This document shows positions 1 through 8,637 of a stretch of DNA of 64,000 nucleotides, piece after piece. The stretch covers positions 4,898,001 through 4,962,000 of the forward strand of contig LT549889.1 of assembly GCA_900078775.1 (NCBI GenBank). Direction: 5' to 3'. This stretch comes from Mycolicibacterium aurum. GTDB lineage: Bacteria > Actinomycetota > Actinomycetes > Mycobacteriales > Mycobacteriaceae. Positions within the stretch are counted from its first letter, which is position 1. Every line of letters starts with the position of its first letter. The position numbers and the translations under genes were made by a program. The notes beneath the pieces are model-generated. The model was not told the DNA's origin, ran no database searches, and saw nothing but the letters and a program-made list of their open reading frames with translations.

Positions 1-1
1 G

Positions 2-811
2 GTGGTCATCGCGATACACGGCTGCGCGATGACCGGATTCGGGTGGAACTCGATGAAGGCGACCACCCAGTTCAACCGCCTGGCCGACCGGGAAGGGTTC
101 ATCGTGGTGTACCCGACACAGCGACTGCTCCGCAGCGCGGGGAACTGTTGGGGTTCGAGTGACCCGCGCGAACAACACCGCGGCAGTGGAGAACCCGCGC
201 TGCTGGCGGGCGTCGCACAACAGGTCGTCGCGGACTACGCGGCCGATCCACGCCGGGTCCATGTCGTGGGTGCCTCCTCCGGCGCCGGCACCGCCGTCGT
301 CCTCGCGGCCACCTATCCCGATCTGTTCGCGACGGCCACATCCGTCGCAGGCGGTGAGTACGGGCTGAATCAGGTGCGGCCCGACGACCCGGGCGCCACG
401 CCGCCGGAGTACACCGCGCGTCAGGCGTGGGCCCAGATGGGGGAGCGGGCCAGGCATGTGCCGATGCTCGTCATCCAGGGTGCGCAGGACGAGGTGGTGC
501 CGCCGCCGGTCGCCGATCGCCTTGTCTCGCACTGGACCGCGGTGAACGATCTGGTCGACGACGGTCTGCTCAACGACAGCCTGGGTGTGATCGAGGAAGT
601 CCACACAACGCCGGCCACACCCGACCGCCACGGCTACACCAGAACCACCCGGACCGCGGCAGGCGGTGTCACGCTCGTCGAGTCCTATCTCGTCGAGGAC
701 ATGGGGCATGCCTGGCCCGGACCGTCCGGTGCCGGACTGTTCACCGACCACGCAGGACCCGACGCAAGCGCTCTCACATGGGAATTCGCGAGGCGACATG
801 CACTCTCCTAG
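2..811 (+). CDS. PHB-depolymerase-like esterase, 5' partial
   Basis: Alpha/beta hydrolase of the LpqC/poly(3-hydroxybutyrate) depolymerase esterase family, expected to cleave ester bonds, probably after export. The window opens inside the gene: the frame is open to the first base, no signal peptide is present, and the first residues (VVIAIHGCAMT) already form the oxyanion-hole strand. Counted from the first visible residue, the nucleophile elbow GASSG puts the serine near 92, the likely acid is the Asp in GAQDEVV near 163, and the histidine lies in MGHAWPG near 236. The last 14 bases overlap the next gene, so the two are probably co-transcribed. The substrate cannot be told from the sequence. 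Confidence 0.8.
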   Translation: MVIAIHGCAMTGFGWNSMKATTQFNRLADREGFIVVYPTQRLLRSAGNCWGSSDPREQHRGSGEPALLAGVAQQVVADYAADPRRVHVVGASSGAGTAVVLAATYPDLFATATSVAGGEYGLNQVRPDDPGATPPEYTARQAWAQMGERARHVPMLVIQGAQDEVVPPPVADRLVSHWTAVNDLVDDGLLNDSLGVIEEVHTTPATPDRHGYTRTTRTAAGGVTLVESYLVEDMGHAWPGPSGAGLFTDHAGPDASALTWEFARRHALS

Positions 812-1760
812 CTGCCGGCGACCGCATCAGGTGGTGGTCCTCGTCCTTGAGGGGGCGCTCCCGATGGATGTCGGGATCCCGGCGGAGGTATTCCATCCGG
901 AAACGGGGTTCGGCTACCAGGTGTCGGCCTGCGGGGTGAGCGCCGGCACCGTGCCCTCCCACGGAGGATTCGGCTACGCCGTCCCACGGGGACTGGACGC
1001 ATTGGCCGACGCGGACACGATCATCGTCCCCGGGTATGCACCGGCCGGCCGGTCGATACCGGCGCAGGTGCCGGAGGCGCTGCGAAGCGCGGCATTCCGT
1101 GGGGCCCGCATCGCGTCGATCTGCTACGGCGCGTTCGCCCTCGCGGAGGCGGGTCTGCTCGACGGCCGCAGTGCGACGACGCACTGGGACGCGGCCGACA
1201 AGCTCGCGGAGCGTCATCCGCAGATCACGGTCGAGCCGAACGTGCTCTTCGTCGACGAGGGATCCGTCCTCACCTCGGCCGGGGCCGCCGCCGGTCTGGA
1301 CCTGTGCCTGCACCTGGTTCGGCGTGACCTCGGAGTGAGTGCAGCGAACGAGATCGCCCGGGGACTCGTCACCGCGCCTTACCGCGCCGGGGGTCAGGCC
1401 CAGTACCTGCCGAGGAGCCGTTCGGCGGGCTGTGGCGAAACCCTTGCGGCGACCCGTGAATGGGCCATGACGCGGCTCGATCAGTCGCTCACGGTTGCCG
1501 GACTCGCCGCGCACGCGCGGATGTCGCCGCGGACGTTCCTGCGTCGCTTCACCGAGGAGACCGGCAGCACTCCGCTGCAGTGGGTTCTCCGGGCGCGGGT
1601 GGACACCGCCCGCGAACTCCTGGAGGGCACCCGACTGCCGATCGACCGCATCGCCGAAGAGGCCGGCTTGGGGACCGGATCGAACCTCCGGCTGCATTTC
1701 CGCCGGCTGCTGGGGGTGTCGCCCACCGAGTACCGCGCCACCTTCGCCGGGCGGGGCTGA
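798..1760 (+). CDS. GlxA-type AraC-family regulator with DJ-1/PfpI domain
   Basis: Transcription regulator of 320 residues. The first ~190 residues form a DJ-1/PfpI (class I glutamine-amidotransferase-like) sensor domain (VVVLVLEGALPMDV at the start, ICYGAFALAEAG at the nucleophile-elbow position). The last ~100 form an AraC-type double helix-turn-helix (RTFLRRFTEETGSTPLQW, then LRLHFRRLLGVSPTEYR). The frame is open upstream, but the ATG at 798 gives the usual family length. It overlaps the esterase gene by 14 bases, a common sign of translational coupling, so it may control that gene or a neighbour. The effector is unknown. Confidence 0.85.
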   Translation: MHSPSCRRPHQVVVLVLEGALPMDVGIPAEVFHPETGFGYQVSACGVSAGTVPSHGGFGYAVPRGLDALADADTIIVPGYAPAGRSIPAQVPEALRSAAFRGARIASICYGAFALAEAGLLDGRSATTHWDAADKLAERHPQITVEPNVLFVDEGSVLTSAGAAAGLDLCLHLVRRDLGVSAANEIARGLVTAPYRAGGQAQYLPRSRSAGCGETLAATREWAMTRLDQSLTVAGLAAHARMSPRTFLRRFTEETGSTPLQWVLRARVDTARELLEGTRLPIDRIAEEAGLGTGSNLRLHFRRLLGVSPTEYRATFAGRG

Positions 1761-1794
1761 TACCGCGACGGTCGCCGGGGAGTCCGGGCTCGCG

Positions 1795-2805
1795 TCATGC
1801 GGCGCGGAGCGGCGGAAGCGCAACGCTGTCACCCGCCACGTCGATCGCCACCTTGCCGCGCAGCACATACCGCTGCCTGTTCTCCAGCAGTTCGTGAGCC
1901 TCGCCCATGCGCGCCAGCGGAAGCGTCGCGCCGATGACGGGTTTCACGAGGCCCCGTTCGACCAGGGTGGTGAGCGCGTTGAGCTTTCCCTGGTTCTGTC
2001 GGGTGAAGACGAAGTGGTAGGCGGCATTGCGGCCCCATGCCTCGATGAGGTTCTGTGGCTGCGTGATGTCGACAATGGTGACGACGCGTCCGCCGTCAGC
2101 GAGCGTCAGCGGGCTCTTGGTGAGCGTGTCGCCTCCGATCGTGTCGAAGACGACATCGACACCCCTACCGCGGGTCATATCGGCCACGGCTTCGACATAG
2201 TCCGTCGAGGTGAAGTCGATGGCCACATCCGCCCCGAGCGAGTGCACGAACTCGTGGTCGGCGGTCTTGGCCGTGGTGATCACCTGTGCACCAATCGCTT
2301 TCGCGATCTGAATGGCGATTGTCCCGACTCCGCCGGCACCGCCGTGGATGAGGATGGTCTCGCCGACGGTGAGTTGAGCGCGGGTGACCAGCGACTCCCA
2401 GACGGTGCCACCGACAAGCGTCAGGCTCGCCGCCTCCAGATGATCGATGTTCTCCGGCTTGCGGCCGACGAGGTCGACGTCGGCGACGTGCTGCTCGGCG
2501 TACGAGCCGGGCCCACCGAAGATTCGGGGCGTGTAGTACACCGCGTCGCCAGGGCCGAACTCGGTCACGTCGGATCCGACCTCCTCGATCACGCCGGAGA
2601 CGTCATGCCCGATGATCGCCGGCAGCGGCACATGATCCGGGTAGTCGCCGCGACGGATCTGATAGTCGAGCGGATTGACCGCAGTCGCATGCACGTTGAC
2701 CCGTACCTGGCGGGGCCCGACCTGCGGAACGGAGACATCGCGAAGCTCGAAAGCATCGGGCCCGCCGAACCGGGCGAGCACAACGGCCTTCATCGGATCA
2801 GTCAT
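1795..2805 (-). CDS. NADP-dependent quinone oxidoreductase-like protein (MDR family)
   Basis: Medium-chain dehydrogenase/reductase of 336 residues without the zinc ligands of alcohol dehydrogenases, so a quinone-reductase/crotonyl-CoA-reductase-like NADPH enzyme. The GroES-like domain (GPRQVRVNVHATAVNPLDYQ, IIGHDVSG) comes first. The Rossmann motif ILIHGGAGGVGTIAIQIAK follows near residue 150. The chosen ATG is preceded by GTGAGGAACACCGAT, a good ribosome site; an in-frame extension upstream has no family similarity. It converges on the GlxA-type regulator and stands alone otherwise. The substrate is not predictable. Confidence 0.85.
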   Translation of the reverse strand: MTDPMKAVVLARFGGPDAFELRDVSVPQVGPRQVRVNVHATAVNPLDYQIRRGDYPDHVPLPAIIGHDVSGVIEEVGSDVTEFGPGDAVYYTPRIFGGPGSYAEQHVADVDLVGRKPENIDHLEAASLTLVGGTVWESLVTRAQLTVGETILIHGGAGGVGTIAIQIAKAIGAQVITTAKTADHEFVHSLGADVAIDFTSTDYVEAVADMTRGRGVDVVFDTIGGDTLTKSPLTLADGGRVVTIVDITQPQNLIEAWGRNAAYHFVFTRQNQGKLNALTTLVERGLVKPVIGATLPLARMGEAHELLENRQRYVLRGKVAIDVAGDSVALPPLRAA

Positions 2806-3260
2806 ATCGGTGTTCCTCACCGTTGTTCTGAGTACGTGATGCGCCCGACGGGCGGTGAACTCAGTGTGGCGCGAACGACCACCACTATCCAGTGGCGGCT
2901 TCGCCAATATTCGCGAGGAAAGTGACAGGCCTGGCTCGCTCGGTGCCGGCTGCCATGGGCATCACCGATGCGATCCGGACGACACCGCGCTGGTCTCCGA
3001 TACTGCGGCGAGCCGTGGGGAAGCTGAGGTGATCGAGGATCCGACATTGCGGTCGACGACGGTAGGGCTCGCCGACAACCTCGACCGGATCAGCAGCCCA
3101 AACCCGAGCAGTCCGCCGGACGGGTTCCCGGATCGGGTTCACGTAGGTGGGTCGCACGATTCGATGTCGACGGGCCACACCCTGAAGATCGTGTATCCGG
3201 CAGCCGTCGATGACCGATTGCCCGGAGATCTGCGGATCGACCGGGCGTGCATGGTAGGAG
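2806..3260. other. Intergenic stretch without a supportable gene
   Basis: About 455 bases between the start of the quinone-oxidoreductase gene and the end of the lsr2-like gene. Both strands hold open frames, but none reads like a protein family or has a convincing ribosome site. It should contain the promoter of the minus-strand oxidoreductase. No clear hairpin or palindrome was seen. Confidence 0.4.
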
Positions 3261-3677
3261 CTAGTGCGCCGCGTCGTACGCCAGCAGGACCGCTGCCGGA
3301 ATCCGCCCGCGGGTCGACACGGTGTGTCCGTTCTCCGCGGCCCATTGGCGGATGGCAGTCGTCCGCGCCGGACCGGTGGTCGCCGCCGCGGTCTTGCCGG
3401 CGGACTTGCGACGTGCGACGGCAGGTTTCGTGGCCTTGGTTTTGCGCGATGCGGTCTTGGTCGCCGGACGTGCCGCGCGTGCCTCGCGGGACTGAGCCTT
3501 CTTGGCGGCGGTGATGTAGCGGGAAATGTCCTTGTCGAACTGGGCGCCGTTCTTCTTGGTCAAGACAAGGGTGTAGTCCTGGCCTCGGTACGAAAACTCT
3601 ACGGTGTCAACCGATTCTGCGGAGACCGATGTGCCTTCGAGGTCGTCGACGTATTCGATGGTCACTATCTTGCCCAC
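3261..3677 (-). CDS. Lsr2-family DNA-bridging nucleoid protein
   Basis: Xenogeneic-silencer/nucleoid protein of the Lsr2 family, 138 residues against about 112 for canonical Lsr2. The N-terminal dimerisation domain is recognisable (VDTVEFSYRGQDYTLVLTKKN). It is followed by an unusually long Lys/Ala/Thr-rich linker (residues ~70-100). The C-terminal AT-hook-like DNA-binding motif IRQWAAENGHTVSTRGRIPA is well kept. The GTG start is preferred to the ATG eight codons upstream because GGAAGGACAACC sits just before it. The long linker and divergent N-terminus suggest a paralogue rather than the housekeeping lsr2. It could silence the AT-richer accessory genes nearby, which is an inference. Confidence 0.85.
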   Translation of the reverse strand: MGKIVTIEYVDDLEGTSVSAESVDTVEFSYRGQDYTLVLTKKNGAQFDKDISRYITAAKKAQSREARAARPATKTASRKTKATKPAVARRKSAGKTAAATTGPARTTAIRQWAAENGHTVSTRGRIPAAVLLAYDAAH

Positions 3678-3770
3678 GGTTGTCCTTCCCAATGCAAACA
3701 AATCGTCAGGTGAAGCCTAGCGTGCGGGCAGACCCGCGAGCACCGTGGGAAGCGCGTGGCAGCGCCAACG

Positions 3771-3809
3771 CGTGCGGGACAGCACCGAACCGAGGTGCTG
3801 TCCCGCACG
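3771..3809 (-). terminator. Strong hairpin downstream of the GMC oxidoreductase operon
   Basis: A perfect 16-base-pair stem (CGTGCGGGACAGCACC pairing with GGTGCTGTCCCGCACG) around a 7-base loop, 24 bases beyond the GMC stop codon. It has no T-run, as is common for mycobacterial terminators. It is placed to end the four-gene minus-strand transcript starting at the glutamine-synthetase-like gene. Confidence 0.75.
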
Positions 3810-3832
3810 ACCCGAGATGGCCTGCGAAGTGC

Positions 3833-5377
3833 TCAGCCGCCGTCGCGGATCAGGTCGGCGGCCTTCTCTCCGATCATGATGGTGGCGGCGTTGGTGTTGA
3901 CCGACACGACTCTCGGCATCCCCGACGCATCCGCCACCCGCAGGCCGTCGAGGCCGTGCACCCGCAGTCGGGGATCCACCACCGACTCCGCACCCGAACC
4001 CATCATGCAGGTACCCACCGGGTGGAAGTAGGTGACCGCGGCGGTGGACAGGAAGGAACGCAACGCCCTCGGGTCGGCGGCGGCGGGCCCGGGCAGCACC
4101 TCGCGCGCCCGCCACGGGGCGAACGGCTCACTTGCCGCGATCTCGCGCGCGACTCCGATGCCCTCGACCATCCGCCGCAGATCGGACTCCGCTCCCAGGT
4201 AGTTCGGGTCGATGAGCGGTGCGGTCCGCGGATCCGGCCCGGCGAGCCGGATCGACCCGCGCGATTCCGGCACCATCACGGCGACACCGAAGGTGAAACT
4301 GTTGGCCGGGGCGGACAGGTGCGGCGGGTTGAACGGCACGTGGATGAACATGATCTGCATGTCCGGACCGGCCAGGGACGGATCACTGCGCCACGCCATC
4401 GATGTCTCGGCGTGATTGGTCTGTCCGACCGGCAACGGCTGCGCGGCCTCGTACACCACCCCACAGGCCGGATGGTCGTGCAGGTTCCGGCCGACCCCCG
4501 GCAGGTTGTGGACAACCTCGATGCCGACGGCTTCGAGTTCGGCCGCCGGACCCACCCCGGACAACAGCAGCAGTCGCGGCGAATCCACCGCCCCCGCGCT
4601 GAGGATCACCTCGGCGTCGGCGTATGCCGAGACGGTTCGCCCCGCCTGATCGAACTCGACTCCGGTGCAACGGTTTCCGTTGAAGGTCAGCCTGCGGGCC
4701 CGGGCGTTCGTCAGCACCGTGAGATTGGGTCTGTCGCCGCGCACCGGGTGCAGATACGCCCGGGCGGAGCTCTGTCGTATGCCACCGGCGATCGACAGAT
4801 CGTGCCAACCCGCACCCTCGGCGCACGCGCCGTTGAAATCGTCGTTGAGCGGAAAGCCTGCTGCGGCGGCGCCGCGCAGGAACACCTCGGACAGCGGGTT
4901 GGCGATGCCCTGGGCGGCCGGTGCCGGCCGCATCGGGCCGTCTGCGCCACGGTAACGCGGATCGCCACCCTGCACCGTCTCCATGCGCTTGAAATACGGC
5001 AGCACCGACTCGTAGTCCCAGCCGGGACAGTTCCAGCTGTTGAAATCGTTCGGGTGCCCCCGCAGGAACACCATCGCGTTGATGCTGCTGCTGCCCCCGA
5101 GGGTGTGGCCCCTCGGCCAGTTGTGTCGGAGTCCTTCGGTGCCCGGTTGCGGAACCGTGGTGTAGGCGTAGTCGACCTCGGTACCCCACAGTGCCGGCCA
5201 CGCGAGTGTTGCGTCGATCTCCGGTCGGGTGTCCTCGGGGCCGGATTCCACCAACAGCACCGTGGTGTCCGGGTTCTCGGACAACCGGGCCGCCAGGACG
5301 CATCCCGCAGACCCCGCGCCGACGACGATGTAGTCGTGGTGCAGCGGTCCGTCCGTATGGGTGGTAGCGCTATTCAC
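3833..5377 (-). CDS. GMC-family FAD-dependent oxidoreductase (choline dehydrogenase-like)
   Basis: Flavoprotein of 514 residues that oxidises an alcohol to an aldehyde or ketone. The FAD-binding motif YIVVGAGSAGCVLAARLSE lies at residues ~16-34. GMC signature 1 (RGHTLGGSSSINAMVFLRG) is near residue 90, and signature 2 (ILSAGAVDSPRLLLLSGVG) near 265. The C-terminal active-site segment FHPVGTCMMG is followed by LRVADASGMPRVVSVNTNA, giving the His/Asn pair of the family. It is the last gene of a minus-strand row after a P450 (75-base gap), so it may take the alcohol made by that hydroxylase. Substrate unknown. Confidence 0.9.
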   Translation of the reverse strand: MNSATTHTDGPLHHDYIVVGAGSAGCVLAARLSENPDTTVLLVESGPEDTRPEIDATLAWPALWGTEVDYAYTTVPQPGTEGLRHNWPRGHTLGGSSSINAMVFLRGHPNDFNSWNCPGWDYESVLPYFKRMETVQGGDPRYRGADGPMRPAPAAQGIANPLSEVFLRGAAAAGFPLNDDFNGACAEGAGWHDLSIAGGIRQSSARAYLHPVRGDRPNLTVLTNARARRLTFNGNRCTGVEFDQAGRTVSAYADAEVILSAGAVDSPRLLLLSGVGPAAELEAVGIEVVHNLPGVGRNLHDHPACGVVYEAAQPLPVGQTNHAETSMAWRSDPSLAGPDMQIMFIHVPFNPPHLSAPANSFTFGVAVMVPESRGSIRLAGPDPRTAPLIDPNYLGAESDLRRMVEGIGVAREIAASEPFAPWRAREVLPGPAAADPRALRSFLSTAAVTYFHPVGTCMMGSGAESVVDPRLRVHGLDGLRVADASGMPRVVSVNTNAATIMIGEKAADLIRDGG

Positions 5378-5452
5378 AGCTGATCACTTTCCTTCGTGTT
5401 GCGGGCACCGACCGCCGGCCGAACCCGCTGATGGTGTCGGACATTCGTGGGT

Positions 5453-6679
5453 TCAATGCCGGGGGCCGATATGCACGGGCAGGCTCAGCAGACCGTGCAG
5501 CAAGGTGCTCGGCCGATACTCCAGCGGTTCGTCGGCGGCCAGTTCGATCTGCGGAAACCGCGACAGCAACCCCTCGAATGCGATCTCGGCCTCCATCCGG
5601 GCCAGCGGTGCGCCGATGCAGTGGTGGATGCCGTGACCGAACGCGAGGTGGCGGTTGTCCGTGCGGTGGACGTTGAAGCTGTCCGGGTCGTCGAACTGAC
5701 GCTCGTCATGATTGGCACCCAGCAGGGCGATCATCACCAGCTGTCGGGCCGGGATCTCGATACCGTCCACGTCGACCGGCTCACTCGTGAAGCGGACGGT
5801 CGCGGTATTGAGTGGGCTTTCGGCGCGCAGCGCCTCCTCGATCGCGGAGGGAAGCAGGGATCTGTCGGCGCGCACCGCCGCCAGCTGCGCCGGGTTCCGC
5901 AGCAGCGCGAGCGTACCGTTGGCGATCAGGTTGACCGTCGTCTCATAACCGGCGACGATCAGCAGAAACGCCGTACCCAACAACTCGTCTTCGGTGAGGC
6001 GATCCCCGTTGTCGCGCAGATGGACGAGATGGCCGAACACATCGCCGGCCGGCTCCTCCCGCTTGGCAGCGACGATCGACCGCAGCAGCTCGGTCAGCTC
6101 CTGCCGAGCGCGGTCCATCTCGTCGGGTGCGCTGGTGTCGAAGATCGGCATCGTCAGCGAGGTGAATCGTTCTCGTGATTCCGCTGGGACACCGAGCAAT
6201 TCGCCGATCACGCGGATCGGCAGTGGCAGAGCCAACGACTGCATGAGATCGATGCGTCCCGGAGCCTGATGGCCCATCGCGGTGAGCAGGTCGTCGGCGA
6301 TCTCGACGATGGCCGGGCGCAGTCCGCGCATCGCCTGCGCGGTGAACGCCGCGGTGACCAGGCGTCGCAATCGGGTGTGATCGGGCGGATCCCGGAACAG
6401 CATGTTGTCGCCCAGCACGGTCCCGATGGTGGTGTGGCCCGCCGGGAACAGGCTGCTGGCGGTGGGTCCGTGCTTCTTCAACCGAGGATCGGCGAGCAAC
6501 TTCCGGGCCGCGGCGTAGCGCGTGACCATCCAGACATCTACTTCGCCCTGTATCCGCACCCGGTGTACCGCACCGCGCCGGTTCAGCTCGGCATACACCG
6601 CATGGGGACTCTGAAAGAACGAATGATCCAGGGTAAGTGGAGGATTACCGGGATGGTTCTTGTTGAGTTGCACGGTCAT
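5453..6679 (-). CDS. Cytochrome P450
   Basis: Soluble bacterial P450 of 408 residues, CYP107-like in general appearance. All landmarks are visible: DPPDHTRLRRLV (C-helix), the I-helix oxygen-activation motif AGYETT near residue 245, the K-helix ExxR in EEALRAESP, and the haem loop FGHGIHHCIG with the thiolate Cys near 354. It would need a ferredoxin and reductase from elsewhere, as none is adjacent. It lies between a PucR-type regulator and a GMC oxidoreductase on the same strand, consistent with stepwise oxidation of one substrate. Confidence 0.93.
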   Translation of the reverse strand: MTVQLNKNHPGNPPLTLDHSFFQSPHAVYAELNRRGAVHRVRIQGEVDVWMVTRYAAARKLLADPRLKKHGPTASSLFPAGHTTIGTVLGDNMLFRDPPDHTRLRRLVTAAFTAQAMRGLRPAIVEIADDLLTAMGHQAPGRIDLMQSLALPLPIRVIGELLGVPAESRERFTSLTMPIFDTSAPDEMDRARQELTELLRSIVAAKREEPAGDVFGHLVHLRDNGDRLTEDELLGTAFLLIVAGYETTVNLIANGTLALLRNPAQLAAVRADRSLLPSAIEEALRAESPLNTATVRFTSEPVDVDGIEIPARQLVMIALLGANHDERQFDDPDSFNVHRTDNRHLAFGHGIHHCIGAPLARMEAEIAFEGLLSRFPQIELAADEPLEYRPSTLLHGLLSLPVHIGPRH

Positions 6680-6767
6680 ACTGCCATCCTGGTGGCGCCG
6701 CGCCGGCCTGCCCAGGCAGTGGTTTTCCTAGCACCAGCAGGTCCATGCGGGACGAGAGCACGTGCTG

Positions 6768-8636
6768 TCAGTCGGCGTCGGTCCCGGACGGCATCCGCGC
6801 CCGCGACTGGTGCACCTTCAGTGCGAGCTGCAGCGGAAACCACTCCGATGGCTCCATCACGTCGATGCCGCTGAGATTCGCCGCCCGCGTCAGGCGCTGG
6901 GTCAGCGTGTTGCGATGCACGAAAAGCTCACGGCTGGCGACACTCTGGCTGCGATAGTGCAGGAACACCGACAACGTGTCGAGCAGTTCGGTGCCCTTGA
7001 CCCGGTCGTATTCGGCGATGCGGGTGATCGCCGTGGCATAGCGATCACGGATCGAGTCGACGCCGGAGACCCGCATCAGCAGCAGGTGCTGCCCGACGTC
7101 ATCGAGGGTGAAGACCCCGTTCGGATTGTCGAGTCGGCTGCCGATCGCCATCGCCTCCCGCGCCTCGGCCAGCGCGCCCCCGAGCTCGGCCAACGCGGAC
7201 ACCGGTCTGGAAACCCCGAAGGTGACGGCGTGCCCGGCGGCCCGTAGCCGCGAGCACACCTCCAGCAGTGGCATCCGCAAAGTGTCGATCGACGCGTCGT
7301 CGCCCTGCCACGGCACCACCGCCACCGTCTGATGCGGAGTCGATGCGAACAGGCTGCCCGCCGGCAGCACCGCGCCGTCGGCCAGAAGATCCCCGAGTGC
7401 GGGGGTCAGGGGCCGCGTCTCACCCCGGCGCATCGTCAACGTGGAGGCGCTTGCCACCACGAACACGTGGCCGACGGTGGTGTCCAACCCGACCGACGCA
7501 GCGCGACGCCGCAACTCCTCGGCGCTGAGCCGCCCCAGGGTCAGGTCGCGCAGGAACCAGTTCAGCCTGTTGCGGGCGGACAGTTCATCGGTCAGCATCG
7601 CCAGTCGGATCGCCACCGCGGCCTGATGCGCCACCGCTGCGGCCAGCGCGGTCTCGGCGGTGGTGAACCGCTGGGCGGTCAGCCGGTAGCAGGCCAGCAC
7701 GCCGAACTCCTCGGCACCGACGCGGACCGGGCAGCTTGTCACCGCCCCGGCGATGCCGTCGAACGCGCGGTTCACCGATTGCGCGGCGCTGCGCCAGTCG
7801 GCGATCCCGTTGCGGACGTCCATGTCCACGGTGAGCAACTCGGCGCGCAGCGCCTCGATTTCGGTTCCCGGCGCCTCGGGGCGCACCTTCGTGTGCATCC
7901 GGTCCGCGCCCGATGGGTCGGTGACGAGGGCGACCGCGACGTCCACCTCCGCGGCTTCGGTGAGGAGTCGAACCGCATGGTCGATCGTCGAGCCGGTCGA
8001 CGTTCCCGAGGCGACCATCGAGGCCAACTCGGTGAGCCCGTCGGCCACCGCGATCAGTCGACCGCACGCCTGCCGCTCTCGGGCCGTGTCGAACACCGGC
8101 GCCACGAGCGCCGCCATCCGCTCGACGAACGCCACCTCACCGGGATCGAAGCGGTGACCGGCGGTCGCCCACACCGTGATGGCGCCCAGCGGCTCGGCGC
8201 GGGACGAGACGATCGGCACCGAGAAGATCGCGCCGTAGCGCTCCTCGCCGATTCCCGGATAGGGCTGAAACCGCGGGTCGCCGGCGGGCTCATCGGGCAC
8301 CAGGTAGCTCTGCCTGGTGGCGGCGACCCAGCCGGTGACGCCCTCTCCGTAGGCCAACCGCAGCGCGCCCACATGCGCGGCGGCCGGGCTTTCGGTGGCA
8401 CCCGTGAGGACGAGTTCCTTGGTGGCGGTGTCGTAGACGTAGGCGTAGGCGTCACGCGTGGCCCGTCCCGACTGGATCGCCTCGGCGACGCCCTGGGCGA
8501 CCACCGCGACGTCGTCGGTGGAGCCGAGGACCCGCGCTATGTGCTCGACGGCGCGCAGCTCCACCTGCGGCAGCGACTCATCGGGCATGGCCCATCGTAA
8601 TTCGCGGGCACCGTGACCGGGAGACATTGCGGGCAA
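6768..8636 (-). CDS. PucR/CdaR-family regulator with GAF domain
   Basis: Transcription regulator of 622 residues. A GAF-type sensor domain fills residues ~30-190 (YGEGVTGWVAATRQSY, YGAIFSVPIVSS). A long middle region follows, and the C-terminal PucR helix-turn-helix is ELLDTLSVFLHYRSQ with VASRELFVHRNTLTQRLTR near residue 560. A second ATG 16 codons downstream (8588) is an alternative start. The gene begins 2 bases from the stop codon of the glutamine-synthetase-like gene, so the two are surely co-transcribed. Members of this family often switch on local amine, purine or alcohol catabolism. Confidence 0.88.
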   Translation of the reverse strand: MPAMSPGHGARELRWAMPDESLPQVELRAVEHIARVLGSTDDVAVVAQGVAEAIQSGRATRDAYAYVYDTATKELVLTGATESPAAAHVGALRLAYGEGVTGWVAATRQSYLVPDEPAGDPRFQPYPGIGEERYGAIFSVPIVSSRAEPLGAITVWATAGHRFDPGEVAFVERMAALVAPVFDTARERQACGRLIAVADGLTELASMVASGTSTGSTIDHAVRLLTEAAEVDVAVALVTDPSGADRMHTKVRPEAPGTEIEALRAELLTVDMDVRNGIADWRSAAQSVNRAFDGIAGAVTSCPVRVGAEEFGVLACYRLTAQRFTTAETALAAAVAHQAAVAIRLAMLTDELSARNRLNWFLRDLTLGRLSAEELRRRAASVGLDTTVGHVFVVASASTLTMRRGETRPLTPALGDLLADGAVLPAGSLFASTPHQTVAVVPWQGDDASIDTLRMPLLEVCSRLRAAGHAVTFGVSRPVSALAELGGALAEAREAMAIGSRLDNPNGVFTLDDVGQHLLLMRVSGVDSIRDRYATAITRIAEYDRVKGTELLDTLSVFLHYRSQSVASRELFVHRNTLTQRLTRAANLSGIDVMEPSEWFPLQLALKVHQSRARMPSGTDAD

Positions 8637-8637
8637 C

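Noticed and set aside
2855..3514. 219-codon plus-strand frame between the quinone oxidoreductase and lsr2 genes
   Set aside because: No ribosome site, no domain, and its second half is antisense to the lsr2-like gene.
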